Part shown: one piece after another, positions 53,692-61,753 of the stretch
Numbering within the stretch: position 1 is the first letter of the stretch
Layout: each line of letters begins with the position of its first letter
Notes under the pieces: model-generated
Told to the model about the DNA's origin: nothing
What the model saw: the letters and a program-made list of their open reading frames with translations, nothing else
The model's database searches: none
NCBI GenBank assembly: GCA_009746045.1
Contig: RPFO01000264.1
Coordinates: 310,001 to 374,000 of the forward strand
DNA length: 64,000 nucleotides
Direction: 5' to 3'
Source: Mesostigma viride
Taxonomy: Eukaryota; Streptophyta; Mesostigmatophyceae; Mesostigmatales; Mesostigmataceae
Position numbers and translations under genes: made by a program

Positions 53692-53816
53692 TGTACCACA
53701 GTACTGTTACGAGGACAATAGTGTCCCAGTAGGAACTACACGTAAACCTAGGGACAACCGAGGCAAAAGACCTAATTTACGTCCGTAACTACAACGAATT
53801 GTTACGCGACGTAACA
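53274..53816 (-). repeat. 5' LTR of provirus N (543 bp)
   Basis: TGTTACG...CGTAACA on the minus strand; ends abut the GCACC duplication at 53817. Near-identical to 31531-32077. Confidence 0.95.
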
Positions 53817-54176
53817 GCACCAGGATAATAAGATTACTATTAATTATGCTACTATGGTCATTTGGTTTCCAGATAGCTCTTACTGGGTACCAGAACGTCA
53901 TTATAGATTAGAAAATTTATCCTTGGTAGATATTACTCCTCCTACACCTGTTGATCCTCGTGTGAGACCTATACCTGAAGTATTAATGTCCAATGACGAA
54001 TTGCGATCTGAACTAAAGGAACACGGATACCTATTATGTATGTTCCTTCAGTTAGAAGTACAAGAGATACCTATCCATAATAATAGTGTGGATATAGATG
54101 TAAACACAGTGGATACAATAGGAGTGGGATTTACTGAAAATGAAATAGTAAGATACATGGCTGTGATAGATTCCCG
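53817..54176 (+). mobile_element. Chromovirus copy B, resumed pol fragment
   Basis: Continues the interrupted pol with GCACCAGGATAATAAG: end of retropepsin, linker (YWVPERHYRLENLSLVDITP) and the first part of RT (VDTIGVGFTENEIVRYMAVI). In one open frame, showing PR and RT are normally fused without a stop. Breaks off at ATAGATTCC where other copies read on; everything 3' of this in copy B is missing. Confidence 0.9.
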
Positions 54177-54434
54177 GAGCTGAGCTGAGCTGAGCTGAGC
54201 TGAGCTGAGCTGAGCTGAGCTGAGCTGAGCTGAGCTGAGCTGAGCTGAGCTGAGCTGAGCTGAGCTGAGCTGAGCTGAGCTGAGCTGAGCTGAGCTGAGC
54301 TGAGCTGAGCTGAGCTGAGCTGAGCTGAGCTGAGCTGAGCTGAGCTGAGCTGAGCTGAGCTGAGCTGAGCTGAGCTGAGCTGAGGTGAGCTGAGCTGAGC
54401 TGAGCTGAGCTGAGGTGAGGTGAGCTGAGCTGAG
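54177..54434. repeat. (GAGCT)n pentanucleotide array, ~258 bp
   Basis: About 51 units of GAGCT with only a few GAGGT variants, lying exactly between the broken end of copy B pol and the first base of the copy C LTR. Frames encoded (repeats of AQLSS) are meaningless products of the repeat. Confidence 0.97.
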
Positions 54435-54781
54435 TGTTGCGTCGCGTAACTTTTGTTGTTGTTACGGACGTAAATTAGGTCCTTCGTTGCCTCAGCCATT
54501 CCGGAACAGTTCGCTGGCTTTCCTAGGCTTACGTGTAGTTAGGACCTTTTTGCCGGTCGGTACCGGGCCTTGTGACGTGGCAATTGTACAGTATGGTGGT
54601 TCGGTGCAGTCGTGCCGCGCTGCGTACTTTAGTAGTGGTCCTTTTATCCTGCGTGTGAACCTTGTGGACGTGCGTTGGTCCTGTAGGCGAGGGTCGATGT
54701 CGGCCCGAGCATACACGCCTGTCGGCGATCATTTATGCAGCAGTTGTCCTTCGTGAATGGCACCCGGCGTGTGTTAATGAT
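54435..54781 (+). repeat. Copy C LTR, first part
   Basis: TGTTGCGTCGCGTAAC..., recognisably the chromovirus LTR but with many differences. Ends at the duplicated GTGTTAATGAT (54771-54781). Confidence 0.85.
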
Positions 54782-54806
54782 TAATTAATTAATTAATTAA
54801 TTAATA

Positions 54807-55175
54807 AGCACGTGACTGCGTCACGTGGGTGCCAATACAGAGTAAAGGAACCTTCAACCCTATATACACAGTGAGAAGGAGGGAGGGCGCCCTAGCTTCT
54901 CTCACTGCCACAGGTGGGCAGGCCACAGAGCGCTCTCTCCACGGCATGATGCCGGGGCGCAACACTGTGGGTGCAATACAACCAGTGCAATACCATAGGT
55001 AGGCTGACGCATAGCTTATGCTACAAATGTGAGGTGGGCTCAAGACGTCGGCTAATTAAGGCGCAAGCTGATGGCCACAAGGTGCCAGAGCTAATTGAAG
55101 GTACTATAACGCTGTGCGCTAATATCGTTTCAAGTGCTGTAATGCCTAAGCTATCCCATCATCGATTGCCCCCAT
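54807..55175 (-). other. LINE-like element 3' region
   Basis: Between the ORF1-like stop and the tandem tail. No recognisable domain; the expected second ORF (endonuclease/RT) is absent. Confidence 0.5.
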
Positions 55176-55919
55176 CTATACAACTAGCTGGAGTGCTCTA
55201 TCCCGGGGAAGCCCGGGGGGCTTCCACAGTTTCTTGTTGACATAGAGGTCCCCGCCCCGCCAGTACACTTGGGGCTTCTCGGGGTTGGTCTTGTGGCGGA
55301 TGTAGTCGGGCCACTGATCGCGGCGTTGCTGCTGCTGGGCTGGCGTCAGGTCGTCGTCAAGCGACCAGGAGGTGTCCACCAGCTTCTTGCGGCGAGAGAG
55401 GAACCGAACTCGGGCTGTGATGTCGCTGAAGGTGAGGACCACTGGAGGGGGCCCAGCCTTGGCCCGTGGATGGGGCAGGCGGTAGGCGCCCTGCAGTATC
55501 GCACCTGGCAGGTGCATGCGCGCCAAGAGCTGTTTCTTCAGCTCGTCGAGAAGAGAGTCTGGGGTCTCCTCCGGCAGCATGTCGAAGCGCCTGAGGATGA
55601 CCCGGCAGCGGCGACGGTCGCGGTCAGCGGCCTCGCGGCGCGTGTCTTCCAGCTCCTGGAGCTTGGTGGTGATGGCGGTCGTGGTAGAGGATGCCTGGCT
55701 CTTGAGCAGGTCCGCCCAGGAGGCGCGAGTCGAGGGTTCATCGCTAGCCCTACCAGCAGGTTGGGAGGCGATGGTGGCCGTTCGCTCGGCGATCTCGGGG
55801 ACCTGCGTGGCCAGGGCGTCTACCTTGGCAGCAACTGCCTCAAGTTTCACGGTGCCTTGGCCGACTCGGCCTTCCACCTGGTTAAGGGGACGTGGCGCGC
55901 CGAATATTTTCCGCGCCAA
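55176..55919 (-). CDS. LINE ORF1-like RNA-binding protein segment
   Basis: 247 codons. Coiled-coil-like N-terminal half (VKLEAVAAKVDALATQVPEI, TTKLQELEDTRREAADRDRR) and a C-terminal half with the L1 ORF1p layout: RCRVILRRFDMLPEETPDSL, LPGAILQGAYRLPHP, PPPVVLTFSDITARVRFLSR, WSLDDDLTPAQQQQRRDQWP. This is the usual single-stranded RNA-binding (RRM-plus-CTD) part of L1-type ORF1, so a nucleic-acid chaperone role is likely. Its true N-terminus may lie in another exon or in the upstream ORF at 57736-58545. Confidence 0.6.
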   Translation of the reverse strand: MARKIFGAPRPLNQVEGRVGQGTVKLEAVAAKVDALATQVPEIAERTATIASQPAGRASDEPSTRASWADLLKSQASSTTTAITTKLQELEDTRREAADRDRRRCRVILRRFDMLPEETPDSLLDELKKQLLARMHLPGAILQGAYRLPHPRAKAGPPPVVLTFSDITARVRFLSRRKKLVDTSWSLDDDLTPAQQQQRRDQWPDYIRHKTNPEKPQVYWRGGDLYVNKKLWKPPGLPRDRALQLVV

Positions 55920-57735
55920 AAAATTCGCGGTACCGTCCGTACGGTGTATAATGTGTGCCCGGACCGCTCAACCCTCGCGGAAGTGGCCATGGCGGCATGC
56001 CTTTATGCAATATTAATCGATATGGCACGTAAACAGCTAGAAAAAATGCTTGAATTTCGCAGAAGATTAGTTGATGACCTCATTGCGTGGCGGAAAGATT
56101 ACGGTTTGCAATATCGCTAATTTCTCGAACGGCTACGGGCGCGGGGGTCCAGGATATAATTTCTCTTGCGGATCATGAAATTTAATGCAGGTTTACGGCA
56201 GCTATTGTGAGGCAACGTAGGCTCTAAAGAGCGATTATGAAGCTAACTTAATGGTGTTGTCGAGTTTGTGCCGAAGCTTCCCGGTTTCTTTTACATTTCC
56301 GGCATTCAAGGTAAGAACCTACGCAGGCCTGCGCATGTCGCCTTCGACGTATTCACGGAAGGCGCACCTTCCTTGTTCGCCTGATCAATGGATGATGTCT
56401 TTTATTGTTCGAGCTTGCGTGCCAGTTTATGCATGAAACATTTCCACGCAGGCAGGTGCATTAACGTCGGCCTTTCGCCTTTTTTTCGGGCAGTTTCCCT
56501 GCAGGAAGCGCTCCATTTCTTTCGGTTGCATCGTCAGATTCCTAGCTATTTCGTACAATTTCGTGTAGTTTGTGGCTGGCATGCTAAATGCGCCGAGGTC
56601 AAGTTGTTGGTAATGTGTTGACATTTGTTTTCCATAATCCTTTGGACGTGACCTTGCTCAGACGCTTTGTTATGTGCCGGATCTGACACGCCTGTTTTAG
56701 AACGACATCCGGCATGTGCCTAGAGGCTAACAAGCTGGCATCAGCTTCTTAGCAAATTGCCCTATTGGAAAGGAAGGTGAGAGTGGTTCTTTTGCTGGCC
56801 ATACTGCATGAGTGGCATTGCATTAGATAGGTGTTTCCATTGCTTTCCTTGAGCTATAACCATTAAGACTTCCCTGCTATGTGTGCAGCAAGGCAAGCTG
56901 GATAGGATGTGAATGCTTGGCATACAACATGTATGATTTGCTGCCAAGTTTGCAGGCTGCAGTTGCCTCTATTGCTTGGGCAGTCTTTCTAAGGTTTTTA
57001 CACGTATACTTGCTGAGTTCTTGGCATAAATTTACATGGTAACCTTGGGCTGAGCTTAGTGTATGCTCTCTTGGTGCGTGTATGCCTAGCGATGGTGTTG
57101 CTATGCGCACGCTGGCAAGGCTGGCCATGCTGAGGGCAGGGGAGGGCAGATGAGGTGCCTAGCCTTTTCTTATGTTGTGTGATCGAGTTGGGCATGTTTT
57201 TTGGCTTCTTGGATGGAAAACATGATGCCTAGGTGGCCTTATACACAGAAAAACCTCATTTAGCGTATGTTCAGGTTTTAGCACGCCAAACGCAATAACT
57301 TGAGCTAGACTTGTCGGAATGACCTGGGACTTGGACCACTGCTGTCCCCCTGTTAGCCGGATTTTCGCTACATTTTGTTGCCTAATCTGAAGTGTTTATG
57401 ACATGTTTATTCCCAATGTCCGGTAAAAAAAGGGTACTTTTGCGGGGAAATTAATAACTGTTCAAGGTTTTGTCGTTTTCATGATGTAAATAGCTCAGCA
57501 AGCTACAAACTCAGGGAACTATAGACGCTACATTTTTTTTGCCAACAAATGAGTGCATGGGCTGGGGCATACATAGCCCTAATTAGCGTCTTTTTCTATT
57601 TATAGCGCTATATTGGCGTATATGTGGGGGTAGTACCCCCAACAAGTGCATGGACAACTCACTAGAGATGTTATTTAGTGCCCCCAATCATAATTTAGCA
57701 TGGTGCAACTGAAATTCAAGTGATATTAGCATGGG
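55920..57735 (-). other. Non-coding interval inside the LINE-like element
   Basis: 1.8 kb, AT-rich, without supported ORF. Could be an intron joining the two ORFs, a further nested insertion, or filler captured by the element. I could not find a splice pair that keeps both frames. Confidence 0.4.
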
Positions 57736-58545
57736 TCAAGTTTTAAGGTTTTTGGGGTGCCACCTCCCCTTAAGGCGGGTGGTCACAGTGGCTGTGGCCT
57801 CGGAAACTTTGGTGGCAATGTGCTCTTGCGTAGCAGTAAACTGAGGCTGGAGCTTAAGGGCGACTCTGGCTTCAATGTTGTTGACCTTGGCCGAGAGAGT
57901 GTTGAGTGGGCCGTCAGGCGCGTTCAGGGCGGCGAGCTGCTCAGCCATCGGCGCCAGCTGCTCCGCCACTGCAGCTCGGATGGAGTCCGTGCTGGGGGAG
58001 GTGCTGCTCTGCGGGGATGCTGCAGCTGCTGTGGCTGCCCGTCTGCGCTCATGCAGGAGGCTCCTGAGGCCAGCGTAGCCAATCTGGGTGATGTCGTGGG
58101 CGTCGCAGCGCAGGTAGCTGCACATGATGACTGCCTTCAAGTACGCCTCCGGTTCTTGAAGCAGCCATTCCCAGGTGGGCTTGGTGACCTTGTCGCCAGG
58201 GGTAGGCAGGAAAAGTTCGTCATGGCGGGCCAGGAACTTGATAACATCGTCACATTGTTCTTTCGTGAGCGTAAAGATTTCCAAGATGCAAAAATCCCGC
58301 TGGCCGGCGCCGAAGCGGCGGACGTCCCATTTGGTATGGGAAGTGCGGGTTTTCTTGGGAATGGGCGACGAATTTGGCGTAGAGCACTGCGTCGAGGGAG
58401 GCAGACCGGGGGGGAGAGCTTCGATCAGCGCAAAAAGGTTGGCGTCCGCAGGAGTTGATGTCGCACGTGCTGCTGTCGACGGGAATGCCGACGACAGCTC
58501 AAACTGAAAATGTTTGTCAAGGCTGCGTTTTGGTGGCATTTGCAA
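57736..58545 (-). CDS. Unknown protein, possible first exon or partner of LINE ORF1
   Basis: 269 codons beginning MQMPPKRSLDKHFQFELSSA. Central part (HTKWDVRRFGAGQRDFCILE, CDDVIKFLARHDELFLP, WLLQEPEAYLKAVIMC) looks like a folded helical domain. The C-terminal part is coiled-coil-like (AEQLAPMAEQLAALNAPDG, LSAKVNNIEARVALKLQ). The coiled coil followed downstream by another coiled coil and an ORF1 RNA-binding domain suggests one protein split by an intron, but this is inference. No family recognised. Confidence 0.5.
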   Translation of the reverse strand: MQMPPKRSLDKHFQFELSSAFPSTAARATSTPADANLFALIEALPPGLPPSTQCSTPNSSPIPKKTRTSHTKWDVRRFGAGQRDFCILEIFTLTKEQCDDVIKFLARHDELFLPTPGDKVTKPTWEWLLQEPEAYLKAVIMCSYLRCDAHDITQIGYAGLRSLLHERRRAATAAAASPQSSTSPSTDSIRAAVAEQLAPMAEQLAALNAPDGPLNTLSAKVNNIEARVALKLQPQFTATQEHIATKVSEATATVTTRLKGRWHPKNLKT

Positions 58546-58729
58546 AATACTGCGTTACAGCCGTAACCGATTATACTAGCAGATGCGTCTTGAAAAGACG
58601 CATCTGATGCAAGTAGCCTAACTGAATTTGGGGCTCAGACGCAAAAAAGTTCTGAGCTCCGCCGTCAGCCATGTCCGCTCGTGGCTGTCATTTCTAATGG
58701 TAAAGCTCATAGATGGAGGTGTTAATGAT

Positions 58730-58964
58730 GAATTAGCATATATTAGCTAGGGTCATGGCAGTGCAGTATTGTTTCCTTCGTAGTACCCTGGTTTCATTCG
58801 GTATATGGCGTATTATAATGGAATGCATTGAGAAGCAGAGTCGTCGCGTCCTAGGTCTTATAGCCAATATAGCTCCTCACTCCTAGGTATGTGCATCCTC
58901 ACTAGTTTAGGTAGCGTTAGGCCGGGTAGAGGTAGAGGTGGCGGTAGAGGTTTAGGACGTAACA
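58730..58964 (+). repeat. Copy C LTR, second part
   Basis: Resumes after the duplication GTGTTAATGAT (58719-58729) and ends TTTAGGACGTAACA. Primer site TGGTTCCGGAGG follows at 58966. Confidence 0.85.
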
Positions 58965-59113
58965 ATGGTTCCGGAGGAACTTTCGTAGGTAGAGAGCGAG
59001 ACGACGATCCCCTGCCACATACGCCTTTGCATCAACCCTTCCGCGTCCAGGGAAACGAAGACGACACCTACTTGACAGGTAATGGGCGGGTCGCCTTCAA
59101 GCTGGGGGGGTAG
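58889..59113 (+). CDS. Leader ORF crossing LTR end and primer site, copy C
   Basis: 74 codons: SVRPGRGRGGGRGLGRNNGS from the LTR, then the leader part ending DDTYLTGNGRVAFKLGG-stop, homologous and co-terminal with the leader ORF of provirus N. Upstream LTR frames are not open as far as in N. Confidence 0.4.
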   Translation: MCILTSLGSVRPGRGRGGGRGLGRNNGSGGTFVGRERDDDPLPHTPLHQPFRVQGNEDDTYLTGNGRVAFKLGG

Positions 59114-59481
59114 TGCTGCCCGATTCGGGACACGCTCTGCCTAGACGTTGGACCTGCTCGAAGCGGAAAAATCCTTTTATAGATAGCTCCTTTCTCTCGC
59201 TTTGTTTTCCTGAGAATGGTTGCTTACTGTCGTAGATAGAGGATGGTTTCGGTCCGGCGATAGTGAGACGATTAGCGTCTTGGTAGGCTCCACCTTTTCC
59301 TTCGTGCTGCTGAACATTAGACGGCCGCACCCGCAGAATTCACTGGGTCGCTGATTTTAGGACTACGAGCGCTGGACCATTGCCGCCCTCGTACTTTCGG
59401 TGATCCAGATAACCCAGCTAAGTCGCCTCCTACTCCTCGTTCTCCTATCGTGACGTCTCATGACCAACCAGGTGCGTTACC
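59114..59481 (+). other. Copy C leader
   Basis: Non-coding leader between leader ORF and HBD; co-linear with 44895-45261 (minus) of provirus N. Confidence 0.6.
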
Positions 59482-59878
59482 ATGAGCCAGCGGCGTTCTT
59501 TTACTGCTCCTTCCCATTCTTCTAGCGATAATAGCCTAGCTAAATCTTACGTAGTGATTACGCCTCAATGGTCCGCCATTTTCCTTTCTTGGTCCGATGC
59601 TAGGAAAATAGTTCATGCAGAACCGAGTATATAACGTAGTTAGGTACAAGAAATTCATGACCTTTGAAGAAGCTCAGCAGTGCCTTATAGACCATAGCGA
59701 ATCAGATTTAGGCCTACACGTACGCCCTATTCCTCATGGTCGTCCTCCCGTGGAATCCCTAGTTTTTGCTACCCCTCCTTCTTCTCCCCCTCGACGTGTT
59801 GCATCCTCTTCTAGTGCAGATACCCCTCTCACCGTAGAGTTTGGTTCCCTATCCATCACTGTGGTTAACAAGGATTGA
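59482..59878 (+). pseudogene. HBD (viroplasmin-like) ORF, copy C, one frameshift
   Basis: MSQRRSFTAPSHSSSDNSLA, SYVVITPQWSAIFLSWSDAR, then an extra base near 59610 moves the frame; it resumes NVVRYKKFMTFEEAQQCLID and ends FGSLSITVVNKD. The diverged sequence keeps the core residues of the domain, indicating it was a selected gene before copy C died. Confidence 0.78.
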
Positions 59879-60002
59879 TTCTATTTGTTTTCTTTGCTTA
59901 AGAAATTCAAGGTTTTTCCCTTTTGCCTTCCTTGCTTCAATTTAGGTTCCTATCCTTTTCTCAAGGCAACTTTCATTGCTTTTTCTTTTTAACTAATGAC
60001 AC

Positions 60003-60026
60003 ATGGATCCAGTGGGTGGAGATATA
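60003..60026 (+). pseudogene. gag start, copy C, truncated
   Basis: ATGGATCCAGTGGGTGGAGA (MDPVGGDI) is the conserved gag start; homology ends about 24 bases in. Confidence 0.7.
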
Positions 60027-60743
60027 GTTGAGAATGAGAATGATGTTTGCAAGAATGCGGCACTAGGTGCCTGGGTTTATTATCAATTTATATGTTTACA
60101 AGTCATGTGTGCAACCCCAAGATTGCGATAGGCCTTATCGACATTGCACCAATCACATTTCATGTGCATTAGCGATTTCCAAGAGGCACACTGAACTAGC
60201 GTTACGCCAGCGTTGCACAATGCTTCTAGATGCTTCTAGAACCATTTACAAATATCCATTAGCAGGGAATATTGCCGTATTTTTCTGCCCGCTGAAGGGG
60301 TGTTTTATCTCAACAATCCTTGGCACGACTTCAACAGCCTGACCGACAGTCAGTGCTCGACAGTCAGCGTGACCACTAATTATAATGCATCAACTTGGCT
60401 ATACTGCCACCATGGTCATGCACACAAGCTGTGTGCAGCAATTGTGAGTATTGTTTCACAGATTTACATTCCATTATGCATGCACCAGTTTATACACGCA
60501 TTTCGGTCATGCAACAGATTGCAACTCCAGCCCTTTCTTTTTTCATGTGGCAATAGGACTGCGTACTCAAATCTGTAAGAACTACGGCCGCGCAGGCCTT
60601 GCCATCATGAACGCACCTTAGGCCCCACATGGTTTTGGAGGGTAATCCCCAGCCAAACAAATTACACCAGAGCATCGCTACCGGGAAAACCTACCAAGGT
60701 GAAACCCGAGTCAAGGGGCCATTCACACTCCACGACATCTCAA
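60027..60743. other. Unassigned sequence between copy C and a copia fragment
   Basis: No ORF of note. It could be the 3' LTR or flank of the older copia whose RNase H end lies at 60744, since it follows that stop on the minus strand, but no matching LTR is in the window to prove it. A palindromic TTCTAGAA occurs near 60233. Confidence 0.4.
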
Positions 60744-60977
60744 CTAGTGCCGTGGCTGACCCAGCGACATATTGTTCATTTGGTGCCTAAGAAGAGTATA
60801 CTGTGCCTTGGCGGAGATATAGAGCTTGGTAAGAGCATCCGAGCAATTCTGGTCGCCTGCCACGTGCTCGGTATGGAGCGCATCAGAAAATGCCTTCACC
60901 CGGAGGAAGTCAAGGTCTCTCGTGCGAGCGTAGGGGTTCTCAATGAAGTCCACCAGCGCTTGGCTGTCGGTGCGCAT
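60744..60977 (-). pseudogene. Copia RNase H C-terminal fragment
   Basis: RTDSQALVDFIENPYARTRD, LDFLRVKAFSDALHTEHVAG, DQNCSDALTKL: the last third of a copia RNase H, including the DS.AL and NC.DALTK motifs. Cut at 60977 by the Cop2 LTR. The upstream part is not in the window. Confidence 0.75.
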
Positions 60978-61725
60978 TGTTGGAAAGGTAGAGGAAACTA
61001 ATGGGTTTTACACAATGCCTTGTGCTTGGCCTTGTTACCCTTGCACCTTGCAGGTGATGAAAGACTGAGCTTGAAGACAATGGAAGAGAGACCAGAAAAA
61101 GAGTTTTATTTCTTAGGCTGAGAGGTTAGGAAAAGAGGTACCTGGCCTTAGGAGCCAGTTTCTTTTTATACCTTTTTAGCTAGGAAGGATGACATCAGAT
61201 GCTGATGTCATCATAGAAGCTTGTAGAAACATCTAAGCATATTCCCAGCATATTCTCAGTATATTCCAGGAATATTCCTGGCATATTCCTAGAACATTCC
61301 AAGGTCATTCTAGAAAGGTTCTAATGAGCTGGCATGACAGTTGATTGCCAAATGTCCTAAAGTGACACATGGTTTCTTCTTGGAATGACAAGTGTAATCC
61401 AATGAGTCTATCCACTTGTCAGTCAATGGAATGCAACACTTGTCACTATGAGCTTCCAACACATGTCAGCTCATGGAATGGACACTTGTCTACCAAAGAA
61501 GTACACCACTTGTCAAGCATGGAAGTGATGCTACTAGACCAACTCAGGTACAAGAGATCTATGGCCAAATATAGGACTATGGCACATGAACATTGATCAG
61601 CTCATTGAGAGCAATTCATCTAACTTATCAAATCTATCAAATTCTCAGCCCTTGTGAAGTAAAACAAAGAAGAAGAAAGTCAGGCTGGAATATAGTGCGG
61701 GCAGGTGGGTATATGATCCCCAACA
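60978..61725 (-). repeat. Cop2 3' LTR (748 bp)
   Basis: On the minus strand it starts TGTTGGGGATCATATACCC after the purine tract and ends CTTTCCAACA, so ends are TGTTGG...CCAACA. Internal arrays: repeated CATATTCC-type units (61240-61300), a TTCTAGAA palindrome (61308) and spaced ACACTTGTC motifs (61400-61520). The 5' partner lies outside the window, so the target duplication cannot be checked. Confidence 0.82.
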
Positions 61726-61737
61726 CCCCCCTTAGCC
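61726..61737 (-). promoter_or_regulatory. Cop2 polypurine tract
   Basis: GGCTAAGGGGGG on the minus strand, directly before the 3' LTR and shortly after the pol stop codon. Confidence 0.7.
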
Positions 61738-61753
61738 AGCTGAACACAAAAGA

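Larger units (their letters stand above)
31531..53816 (-). mobile_element. Chromovirus provirus N, minus orientation, inserted in copy B pol
   Basis: Bounded by LTRs 31531-32077 (3') and 53274-53816 (5') and by the 5-bp duplication GCACC (31526-31530 and 53817-53821); removing it rejoins TTGGCACCAGG as in copy A. Internal order on the minus strand: primer site, leader ORF, [Cop1 insertion], HBD-N1, gag-N1, PR/RT-N1 (truncated), then a second leader end, HBD-N2, gag-N2, pol-N2, ORF X, polypurine tract. It thus holds one and a half internal regions. Without Cop1 it would be about 14.4 kb. Confidence 0.92.
54782..58718 (-). mobile_element. LINE-like (non-LTR) insertion in copy C LTR
   Basis: 3.94 kb flanked by an 11-bp duplication GTGTTAATGAT (54771-54781, 58719-58729). 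On the minus strand it ends in a microsatellite tail of TTAA/TAAT units (54782-54806), as in several LINE groups that end in short tandem repeats. ORFs on the same strand look like LINE ORF1. No endonuclease or reverse transcriptase is present, so it is internally deleted or depends on a partner. Confidence 0.65.
54435..60026 (+). mobile_element. Chromovirus copy C, diverged and truncated
   Basis: LTR (54435-54781 and 58730-58964, split by a LINE-like insertion), primer site, leader, HBD ORF and the first 8 codons of gag, then a break at ~60026. Same family as A/B/N but clearly diverged across LTR and HBD, so an older or separate subfamily. gag, pol and ORF X are missing. Confidence 0.85.

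Noticed and set aside
54131-54499. 122-codon ORF of AQLSS repeats
   Set aside because: Translation of the (GAGCT)n array only.
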